A DNA stretch of 45,717 nucleotides, from contig CALXOV010000001.1 in the NCBI GenBank assembly GCA_944390105.1, forward strand, positions 1-45,717, in the 5' to 3' direction. Shown here in pieces: positions 20,032 to 27,217 of this stretch. A model generated the notes under the pieces. It did not search any database. It was not told the origin of the DNA and was given only the letters and a program-made list of their open reading frames with translations. Made by a program: the position numbers and the translations under genes. Each line of letters opens with the position of its first letter. Positions within the stretch are counted from its first letter, which is position 1. Source of the stretch: an uncultured Succinivibrionaceae bacterium (GTDB lineage: Bacteria; Pseudomonadota; Gammaproteobacteria; Enterobacterales; Succinivibrionaceae).

Positions 20032-21102
20032 GTGCAGCACACAGCGCAGCGCTGGGGTTTGGGAGCAGCAGGTGGGGCGGTGCTGGGCCTTATCGGCGGT
20101 AATTTCCTGCTGGGAAACCAAAGCGCTGCCTTGGCTTTATCCTTAAGTCAGCGCTTTGGCAGCACGTGGTTTTTTCATGATCTGTTAGCCGGCTCACTGT
20201 CGCCTTTAGGCGCCATTTGGGGGCTTATCTTCGGTTTTGTCCTCATTGACCTGCCGTATCTGTGCTGGCGGCAATGGCATCGTGATGCGCTGCATGATGC
20301 TTTTACTAAAGTGCAGTCTGCCCCTGCGCTGCAGGATGCGCTGTGTGCTGTGGCCGGAAGTATGGCATCCGTCAGTACGCACATTAATCTTAATCAGCGA
20401 GCGCGTTTTTTCAGCATGCTGCTGCGTGCGGGGATTGCGGTGCAGGATGAAACTGTGCTGTGTCGCTGTGAAGCTGCTTTTTGGCATGCTGCACGCCGCG
20501 GCGAGGTGCCGGATGGGGCATTGCGCTGTCTGCAGGGATTGCGTCCTGAGCGTGAGCGGCAGGCCTTGTGCGGCTGGCTGAGTGCGCGCCTGCTGGATTT
20601 AGCTTTTGCTGACTTTGAGCTGTCCTATGCCGAAGAAGGGCGCTTTTGGCTTATTGTTAAGCAATTAAGCCTCATACAGCCGGATGTAGAAAGCATGCTG
20701 CAGCTGCGCCTGTCGGCTTTAAGCGATTATCGCCCCACCCTGCGTGAGCGCCTGTTGGCGCAGGCGCCGTGGCCCGATCCGACAGCGGCGGAGGTAGCAG
20801 ACGACGCGGCTCAGCCTAGTGATTTTTCCAGTTATACCCAAGCGCCGTTTGACGAAGCTGCAGCACTGCAGGCAGCCCGGGAGGCGCGGACGCAGGGGCG
20901 TGAGCTTACTTTAAGTGAGGCTTACAATGTGCTTGGTCTGCCGTACGGTGCTCCGGCTGGTGCAGTGAAAAAACGTTATCGCCAGCTGATGTTTAAATAT
21001 CACCCCGATCATTTCACCCAAAGTAGTGCTGCCGAGCGGGAGCGGGCGTCTTTAATTTGCCTTGAAATTAAGCTTGCCTGTGAGCTGATTTTAGGCGCTT
21101 AA
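20032..21102 (+). CDS. DjlA-like membrane-anchored DnaJ-domain protein
   Basis: In this 356-residue protein the N-terminus has hydrophobic segments at about 8-28 and 56-78 that should anchor it in the inner membrane. A helical region (about 90-240) occupies the position of the TerB-like domain of DjlA. The C-terminus (about 290-350) is a J domain with EAYNVLGLPYGAP, KKRYRQLMFKYHPDHF and the DnaK-stimulating HPD. The order TM, middle helical domain, C-terminal J domain is that of DjlA, a DnaK co-chaperone linked to envelope stress, though the middle part is divergent. The start is a GTG with AGGA upstream. It may be cotranscribed weakly with fliS by read-through. Confidence 0.8.
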   Translation: MQHTAQRWGLGAAGGAVLGLIGGNFLLGNQSAALALSLSQRFGSTWFFHDLLAGSLSPLGAIWGLIFGFVLIDLPYLCWRQWHRDALHDAFTKVQSAPALQDALCAVAGSMASVSTHINLNQRARFFSMLLRAGIAVQDETVLCRCEAAFWHAARRGEVPDGALRCLQGLRPERERQALCGWLSARLLDLAFADFELSYAEEGRFWLIVKQLSLIQPDVESMLQLRLSALSDYRPTLRERLLAQAPWPDPTAAEVADDAAQPSDFSSYTQAPFDEAAALQAAREARTQGRELTLSEAYNVLGLPYGAPAGAVKKRYRQLMFKYHPDHFTQSSAAERERASLICLEIKLACELILGA

Positions 21103-21233
21103 GGGTAAAGCACCCTCTCCTTAAGCTATTGCTTGAAACCAAACTAACCTTCCACATTAGCGTGTCGTGCTTGTTTGCTTACGAGCGTGGTAGATAGCAT
21201 CAGGCGCTAACTAATTTAGCCCGTATCTTAAGC

Positions 21234-21498
21234 TCCAATAGCATGGCAAGAGCGCATTAATCTTCCGGAGTTGAAAAAAATAGTGTCGTGCGTGAAAAAT
21301 TTCCACGAAAAATTTTTACGAGGCGACATTCAGGAGCCTGCTTAGTACCAGTTTTTTACCAGACGACCGTACTGGCAGCCGTTATCGCAATCCCGCATTC
21401 GTAATCGAACTGCAGAAAGAAATTCGCCGAAATCCATCATTAAGCGTTAAAGGGATTGCCTAGAGGTATGCTTATTTGGGATATGATAAATATTTAAA
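21234..21498 (+). pseudogene. degenerate coding remnant upstream of autotransporter 1
   Basis: Two adjacent frames give protein-like stretches without an ATG. The first (to about 21346) contains LPELKKIVSCVKNFHEKFL. The second (from 21296, stop TAG at 21461) contains PDDRTGSRYRNPAFVIELQ and EIRRNPSLSVKGIA, and continues after the stop as RYAYLGYDKYLK. A frameshift plus a nonsense codon in a once-continuous gene would explain this. I do not recognise the family; a transposase-like origin is only a guess. The surrounding 21103-21490 region shows no intact gene. Confidence 0.3.
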
Positions 21499-21710
21499 AA
21501 GTCCTTAATTTTCAAATAATGCACTGAATTTAAACCAAATTATTAGTTTGACTTTTTTTTTTTTTAGTCTAAGTTCTATGCGGATTGAGCGCACATGTGT
21601 GCCAATTTGTTTTGCCGGCGAAGTTGTGAGCGCACAGGCAAAACTAAGCAAAGGACGCGCCTAGGGATTAGCGTGCTTTGTTTATTTTGTTTTTGGGAGA
21701 AAAATTTATC
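21490..21710 (+). repeat. duplicated promoter/leader module, copy 1 (autotransporter 1)
   Basis: About 220 bp ending at the autotransporter 1 ATG is nearly identical to 26995-27217 in front of autotransporter 2. Shared landmarks are a T homopolymer, two GAGCGCACA direct repeats (21587-21595 and 21628-21636), a TTTTGCC/GGCAAAA stem (21610-21616 with 21637-21643) and the TTTTGGGAGAAAA ribosome-binding region. Similarity continues into the signal-peptide codons. The upstream borders differ completely, as expected for a copied module. Confidence 0.8.
21548..21575 (+). promoter_or_regulatory. promoter with 13-T spacer tract (autotransporter 1)
   Basis: TTGACT (21548-21553) is followed by twelve more T and AGTC, then TAAGTT as the best-placed -10, giving a 16-nt spacer. 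The T run (21553-21565, 13 T in all) is one base shorter than in the autotransporter 2 copy. The -10 match is modest (T, A and final T). Confidence 0.5.
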
Positions 21711-24700
21711 ATGAAGCAAACGAAGAATGCGCTGAGCATGCTGCTCAACGCTTATCGTGCTATTTATAAGTCCGCGTTTATAAAGGGCTTAGCCACTGCA
21801 GCTGTTCTGACTGCAGGTCTGTCCGCTGCAGTTCAGGCAGCACCGCAAACTAATCAGTTCTTTGAATCATCTGCAAGCAAAGACGCCGTAACGGTCTCTG
21901 AGGAAGTGACCATCGGCAATAAGCAGTTATATGCAACTGACGTGACCGTCAATGATGGCGGCAATATTAAGTCTCAGGACGACGGCTCTGCCGCGCATCT
22001 TTATGTAACCGGTACTCTTACGGTCAATGCCGGCGGTGCAATTAATTTGTCTGGCGGTAATGCTCCGCACGGTATTTTAGGTATCGACGCCCCGGAAGGT
22101 GCTGAGGACTGGGAGTCTGCGGCTACCAGTGCCTTAAAAGTTAACGGCGGTACGGTTAATGTAACTAAGTCCCAGATCCAGATGGCCAATGTAGATCTGA
22201 CCGATGCTACTGTAACCTTAGTCAGCAATGGCGGTGACAATGCGAGCTCTGACTGGTCGGATAATTCTCAGATCACGGCTTTAGCCAATGGTGAGGCTGG
22301 TGCGTATACCGACGGTGTGATGAACATCAATGGTACTACTACGGTGCAGATGAATGCCGGCTCGGTGCTCAATGCGCGCGAGCTGAACATTAATGGCGGT
22401 ACCATTACTATGGCCGGCACCTCTGGTTCTGGTGAATCTTCTGTCCTGCGTGCCCATTCTGACGGTGTGGTGAATATTGCAGGCGGCGATGTGACGGTGA
22501 CCGGCAATGGTGCTTATATTGTTGGTAAGAGTGTGGTGCTTGACAGTGCCGACTCTGCTATCACGGTGCAGAAAGGTGCCAGCCTGACTATAGGCGGAGC
22601 ACTGAACAAAAATTCTAATTTAGAGTCTTTAGGCAATGACGCTGACTTCACCGCAGCTGCCGGTGAAATTGTCAACTCCGGCACGATGACTGTGAAAGGT
22701 ACTTTTGCTACGGGGGATGAGAGCGAAATTACCAATACCGGTACCTTGAATTTAAATGGAGATGCCGATTTATCCGCTGCGCACTATCTGCGTAACGAAG
22801 GTACCATTAATTTCAGCGGCGATACCTTAACTTTAGACAGCGAAAACTTTCTTGCTTTATTTGCTCAAAAAGAAGGTACTTCAGGCAATGATAACACCGG
22901 CAAGCTGGTCTTAGATGAAAATGCTGAGGTACAGGTTGAGGGTAACCATCAAGTCGATCTAACAACAAGCTTCGGCAATATTGCAGCTAATGGCAACAAC
23001 ACTTTATATATAGAAAACGTTAAGCTGGGCACTACCTATAACAGTGCTAATCTGACCCTTGATGTTAATGATCTGACAGTACAGGGCAAGCCTTATCCAG
23101 CGGTTGCTGTAGAAGATAATGCTTTTGTGTTAGAGCAGGGCACCATCACGGTCAGCGACAGCATTAATCTTGAAACTACTTCCGGCTCGGCAACCGGCGA
23201 CGGTGCTGATAACCGCCTGTATGTATATGCTAAGGATTCTGCGACCACTGCAACGTTAAACCTGCAGAATGACGGCAGTATTACGGGCAATCTTGGCAAC
23301 CTCGATCGCATCTATGTAGGTTATGCAGCAACTTCCGGCACCGCATCTGGCTCGTCAGTTTTAAATGTTGACGGTCACTGGGACTTTGGTGACGTTCGTC
23401 TCACGGTGAACAGTGGCGGGTCTGCTACTTTAGCCGGTGTAGTCGATAACATCGGTTCGTTAGCCTTCAATAACAGCGGCACGGTGGATATTGCCAATGG
23501 TGCAACGGTTGAAGTTGGTCGTCTGCTCGGCAACGAAAGCAATGCAGAAGGTGCTGCGTTAAATATTAACGGCACTTTAACCATCACCGGCGATGGAGTC
23601 TCTGAGACAGCTAACGCTGAAGGCAAATATTCCAATGATTTCACTTTAGGTGATGGTGTTGCTGTAACAGTCAACACCAACGGCGTGCTGGACATCAGTG
23701 CTGCTGATGTGATGGATGATATTTTCACCGTTGAAGAAGGTTCTGTTACGGTAGCAGCACCTACCGATACTAAGAGCGATCTGGGCGGCTGGACTAGCGG
23801 CTCAGTTGCCGGCAACGGTAAGATCGTAATTGATTTAACTGACAGCATGTTCAGCGGGGTGGAGTGGTCAAAGGACAGCCTTGAAAGCTTAAAGGGTGAG
23901 CTTTTTGATGATTCCTTTACGGGACTACTGGAAGTTGGCAATATCACCTACGATGTTAACCTTGAAGATGGTCTGACTGAGAGTGATTTAGTTGATGGCG
24001 TCGTTGTGGACAAGGTTAAGAATGAAACCTTAACTACCAGCAGTGACACGGTTAATATTTCCACCTCGGTGGGCAACCTGCAGGTAAGCGGCGCTGGTGC
24101 CACGATTGTTGCCGGTAAGACTGTTGAATTAAACAACGGCGCGAATGGTTTCGTCACCGGTGGTACTGATGACAATCTTACGCTCAAGAGTGGCTCTGCA
24201 ATTGTCTTAAACGGCAGCGGCACGGTGGGTGATATTAAGCAGGATGATGGCGTAACCTCGGCCAATGTTGCTTTAAATGCCCAGGGCGGCACGCAGAATG
24301 TGGGTGATATTGATGTGTCTGTAGCTGAAATCACTGCCGGTATCTACAATACCGGTAGTGTTACTGCTGCTACCTTGAATATCACCGGCGGTACGGTAAA
24401 TGCAGACGATTCCGCTACCACTGATGCAGCCGCGGACGGTGCTATTACTGCCACATCCAGCAGCGCGATTACTGCCGCGACCGTGAATGCTGGCATCATC
24501 ACTTTGGGCAATAGCAGCTCTGCTACTGACCACGTAATTACTAGCTCGGTGGTCAATGCTGACTCGATCTCTCTGCAAGGCGCTGCTGGTCAGCAAAATA
24601 CCTTCAGCGTAGTCGGTGGCTCTGCGGTCACTGCCGGCACTTTCACCGGTGTATCTGGCGCTCAGATCAATGTCGGTACTGACGGCGATGCTGAGGCAGG

Positions 24701-26549
24701 GGTTGAGAGCTCTACCGGTGCACTGCATGCTGATACCTTACAGCTTAACGGTGCGATGCTGGTTATCGATCCTAGCTACAATGAAAGAACGGCTGTGGTT
24801 TCCAGCGAAGCTCTTCATAACGGTACTTTAGACGGCGATGTCGCAATTGGCATGAACTCCGCCTTCGGTGTGGGCTTTAGCTCGTCAGATGAGCTGCTTG
24901 CACAGTTAACCGAGGATGGTCTGCGTGACGGCATTGCCTTAAGAGAAGATGTGGGCGCAGTTGCTTACTTTAATGATGTGGTGACGATTGCCTCCGGCTA
25001 CGGCATGCTGTTAGATCCGTCACTTACCACGGACGAAGATGGTAATGTTACTACTTCTATTACAGATGACACCATCACCTTGGCAGAGAACTCTGCAATT
25101 GTGATTAGCAAGGATGCGGTCGATGAGGCAAACGCTACAGGCAGCGCCGTCATCACCTTTGAAGGAAATTCTACTAGCCATTCAGGCTCCGTAGCCGGAA
25201 ATGGCGGTCAGGTGATCTTGTCCGGTGAGTTCACCGTCGATGACAAGAACATTAAGGTGTTCGACGTTAAGTATGATAATAGCGGTAATCCTGCTGATGG
25301 CACTTTGAATATTACCGGTGATGATATTACCGTGACCACCGCCAACGGTGCTTTAGTCGGCACGATTGCTGCGGGTAGCAACGTAGAGGGCACAGTTGCT
25401 GAGCTGACTATTGATGAAGCTAACTTCAACGCCTATGCCCGCAGCGCTTCCACTCCGATGCGCTCACTGCTACGTGACGCTTTAGAAGGCGATCTCGGCG
25501 ATGGCATCGGCGCTTCCTTCCTGCGTGAGGTGGCAACCGGCTCGTATGGCAGTCAGGCTTCTGACGCTGACGTAGCTGCTCGTCTGGCTACCTTCGGCGG
25601 GGCGATTCAAGCTACCAATGCGGCGCAGCAGACTTCAGTGGATGCCGTGGCCGGACGTATGGGGGTAGGCGTACAGCAGGGCGGTATGGTCTTTGCTGAC
25701 AATCAGCAGGGCGGCGGTCTGTGGTTAATGCCGGTTTATAAGAATCATGACTCTGACGAGTTTGATGCTGACGGCATCGACTACGGTGCGGATATTGATC
25801 TCTACGGCGTGGCCTTAGGTGCTGACTTCACCACTGACAGTGGCGTGCGCGTCGGCGGATATTTCAATGTAGGCTCGGGTGATGCTGATGGTCAGGGCGT
25901 GGCTTCTTCTGTGTCCAATGACTTTGATTACTTTGGTCTGGGCATTTATGCCGGCATGAACTTCAACGGCTTTGAGCTGATTGCTGATGCGGGCTTTACC
26001 CAGGTCTCCAATGATATTGACGGCACGCTGCATCACAATGGCGTTGACAAGCTGACTGCCGATACTGATACCACCGCCTACACGGTAGGCTTTACCGGTC
26101 AGTACGCCTTCAAGACCGCTTTCGTCGATATTACTCCGCACTTGGGCGTGCGCTACACGCACTTTGATATGGATAGCTACGACGTTAAGGCAGATGGCGT
26201 GGTGCTGGCCTCGACCGATGCTGACGGCATGGACGTGTGCTCTATTCCGTTCGGCGTAACCTTCGCTAAGGATTTCAGCGTAGGAGCATGGCAGATTAAG
26301 CCTGCCTTAGACCTGACCGTTACCGCTAATGCAGGTGATACCGAGTTTGACTCCGACACCGCTTTTGTCGGAGCAGAGCAGGTTACTGCGCTGTCAGCTG
26401 AGGTGATGGATGATTGGACTTATGGCGGCACGCTGGGCGTAGATGCCAAGTACGGTGAAAGCTTAAGCTTTGGCGTCGGTGTGAGCTACGTCGGCTCTGA
26501 GAGCGCAGACGAGTTTGGCGTAACCGGTAATATTCGTTACATGTTCTAG
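21711..26549 (+). CDS. giant autotransporter 1 (type Va secretion), beta-helix passenger
   Basis: The 1612-residue protein has a long signal peptide (about 43 residues): a charged MKQTKNALSMLLNAYRAIYK extension, then a hydrophobic core ending AVQAA. The passenger (about 45-1250) is rich in short Gly/Asn/Thr turns such as NINGGTITM, as expected for a right-handed beta-helix. A helical linker with ARLATFGGAIQ and a 12-strand beta-barrel (about 1335-1612, from GLWLMPVYKNH) end in Tyr-Met-Phe, the terminal aromatic needed for BAM recognition. It would display or release an adhesin-like surface protein. The frame extends 11 codons upstream to a TTG, but the ATG follows GGGAG and is shared by all three paralogues. 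A duplicated leader lies upstream and a strong terminator downstream. Confidence 0.93.
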   Translation: MKQTKNALSMLLNAYRAIYKSAFIKGLATAAVLTAGLSAAVQAAPQTNQFFESSASKDAVTVSEEVTIGNKQLYATDVTVNDGGNIKSQDDGSAAHLYVTGTLTVNAGGAINLSGGNAPHGILGIDAPEGAEDWESAATSALKVNGGTVNVTKSQIQMANVDLTDATVTLVSNGGDNASSDWSDNSQITALANGEAGAYTDGVMNINGTTTVQMNAGSVLNARELNINGGTITMAGTSGSGESSVLRAHSDGVVNIAGGDVTVTGNGAYIVGKSVVLDSADSAITVQKGASLTIGGALNKNSNLESLGNDADFTAAAGEIVNSGTMTVKGTFATGDESEITNTGTLNLNGDADLSAAHYLRNEGTINFSGDTLTLDSENFLALFAQKEGTSGNDNTGKLVLDENAEVQVEGNHQVDLTTSFGNIAANGNNTLYIENVKLGTTYNSANLTLDVNDLTVQGKPYPAVAVEDNAFVLEQGTITVSDSINLETTSGSATGDGADNRLYVYAKDSATTATLNLQNDGSITGNLGNLDRIYVGYAATSGTASGSSVLNVDGHWDFGDVRLTVNSGGSATLAGVVDNIGSLAFNNSGTVDIANGATVEVGRLLGNESNAEGAALNINGTLTITGDGVSETANAEGKYSNDFTLGDGVAVTVNTNGVLDISAADVMDDIFTVEEGSVTVAAPTDTKSDLGGWTSGSVAGNGKIVIDLTDSMFSGVEWSKDSLESLKGELFDDSFTGLLEVGNITYDVNLEDGLTESDLVDGVVVDKVKNETLTTSSDTVNISTSVGNLQVSGAGATIVAGKTVELNNGANGFVTGGTDDNLTLKSGSAIVLNGSGTVGDIKQDDGVTSANVALNAQGGTQNVGDIDVSVAEITAGIYNTGSVTAATLNITGGTVNADDSATTDAAADGAITATSSSAITAATVNAGIITLGNSSSATDHVITSSVVNADSISLQGAAGQQNTFSVVGGSAVTAGTFTGVSGAQINVGTDGDAEAGVESSTGALHADTLQLNGAMLVIDPSYNERTAVVSSEALHNGTLDGDVAIGMNSAFGVGFSSSDELLAQLTEDGLRDGIALREDVGAVAYFNDVVTIASGYGMLLDPSLTTDEDGNVTTSITDDTITLAENSAIVISKDAVDEANATGSAVITFEGNSTSHSGSVAGNGGQVILSGEFTVDDKNIKVFDVKYDNSGNPADGTLNITGDDITVTTANGALVGTIAAGSNVEGTVAELTIDEANFNAYARSASTPMRSLLRDALEGDLGDGIGASFLREVATGSYGSQASDADVAARLATFGGAIQATNAAQQTSVDAVAGRMGVGVQQGGMVFADNQQGGGLWLMPVYKNHDSDEFDADGIDYGADIDLYGVALGADFTTDSGVRVGGYFNVGSGDADGQGVASSVSNDFDYFGLGIYAGMNFNGFELIADAGFTQVSNDIDGTLHHNGVDKLTADTDTTAYTVGFTGQYAFKTAFVDITPHLGVRYTHFDMDSYDVKADGVVLASTDADGMDVCSIPFGVTFAKDFSVGAWQIKPALDLTVTANAGDTEFDSDTAFVGAEQVTALSAEVMDDWTYGGTLGVDAKYGESLSFGVGVSYVGSESADEFGVTGNIRYMF

Positions 26550-26600
26550 TCGAACCTAATGGTAGCGCAAAGTAAAATCTGGGCTGCCTGTAAATAAATA

Positions 26601-26626
26601 AACCCAGCCGATTAGGCGGCTGGGTT
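26601..26626 (+). terminator. rho-independent terminator of autotransporter 1
   Basis: AACCCAGCCG and CGGCTGGGTT form a perfect 10-bp stem with a 6-nt loop, followed by a short T run. Confidence 0.8.
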
Positions 26627-26675
26627 TGTACGAAAGCAGTAAAACAGAGCAGTGGTGCACGCTACTTTGTCTGCT

Positions 26676-26770
26676 TTCCCAAAACTTAGTATCGCCAAGC
26701 GGGACTCCCAAAATGCCGGCCTTTCTCCAACAAAAGGTGCGGATATTGCAACGCAATCCCGCTTATTTGC
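26676..26770. repeat. 95-bp structured repeat, copy A
   Basis: This segment matches 31765-31859 at 94 of 95 positions by direct comparison, while sequence on both sides is unrelated. It carries an outer inverted repeat AAGCGGGA/TCCCGCTT (26697-26704 and 26757-26764) enclosing a CCTTT/AAAGG stem. It lies 50 bp past the autotransporter 1 terminator. Several frames are open through it on both strands, but none has a good ribosome-binding site. Confidence 0.85.
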
Positions 26771-26853
26771 TGTTAGGCGCATTTTTCATGATTGGCGGTT
26801 CCCACACAAATCGTGCATGAACTAAATTTTTCACACAGTTGCAAAGCAAACTT

Positions 26854-26979
26854 TTAGGCATTATGGGGCATTAATCTGATTTCCTCTGCTATTTTTCCTA
26901 TTACCCCCATCCGTAATACCGGCTCATGCTTAACCCCCAGTGTATGGCCGCTGACCTTACTCAGACCTGAATCATCCAT
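26854..26979 (-). pseudogene. short ORF or gene remnant between autotransporters 1 and 2
   Basis: A 41-residue frame reads MDDSGLSKVSGHTLGVKHEP and ends with KIAEEIRLMPHNA. It stays open upstream through the codons HYLKIQDFLKIYLTNN, which lie inside the duplicated leader of autotransporter 2. The composition looks protein-like, but I see no ribosome-binding site and no recognisable family. A C-terminal remnant truncated by arrival of the leader module is one explanation. Confidence 0.25.
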
Positions 26980-26994
26980 ATTGTTGGTCAAATA

Positions 26995-27217
26995 AATCTT
27001 TAAAAAATCCTGAATTTTCAAATAATGCTATGAATTTCAACTAAATTATTAGTTTGACTTTTTTTTTTTTTTAGTCTAAGTTCTATGCGGATTGAGCGCA
27101 TATGTGTGCCAATTTGTTTTGCCGGCGAAGTTGTGAGCGCACAGGCAAAACTTGGCAAAGGACGCGTCTAGGGATTAGCGTGCTTTGTTTATTTTGTTTT
27201 TGGGAGAAAAAATTATC
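26995..27217 (+). repeat. duplicated promoter/leader module, copy 2 (autotransporter 2)
   Basis: Near-identical partner of 21490-21710. It keeps the second GAGCGCACA (27135-27143), has GAGCGCATA at the first (27094-27102), and keeps the TTTTGCC/GGCAAAA stem (27117-27123 with 27144-27150) and the GGGAG site. Confidence 0.8.
27054..27082 (+). promoter_or_regulatory. promoter with 14-T spacer tract (autotransporter 2)
   Basis: TTGACT (27054-27059) and TAAGTT (27077-27082) are separated by 17 nt, 13 of which are T. The total T run is 14 (27059-27072). This is the optimal sigma-70 spacing, one more than in copy 1. Confidence 0.5.

Noticed and set aside
23375-24728. Long minus-strand frames (190, 128 and 151 residues) opposite autotransporter 1, and similar ones opposite autotransporters 2 and 3
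   Set aside because: They arise from the biased Gly/Thr/Asn codons of the passengers, are Pro/Ser/Leu low-complexity, and have no start signals.
21711-26549. Repetitive passenger DNA as a CRISPR or tandem repeat array
   Set aside because: Repeats are degenerate at the protein level (beta-helix turns), with no constant-length direct repeats or spacers.
26556-26820. Frames of 64-66 residues on both strands through 95-bp repeat copy A, and similar ones through copy B
   Set aside because: Both strands are open, and the frames diverge or end at the repeat borders. No ribosome-binding site is present; treated as non-coding repeat.
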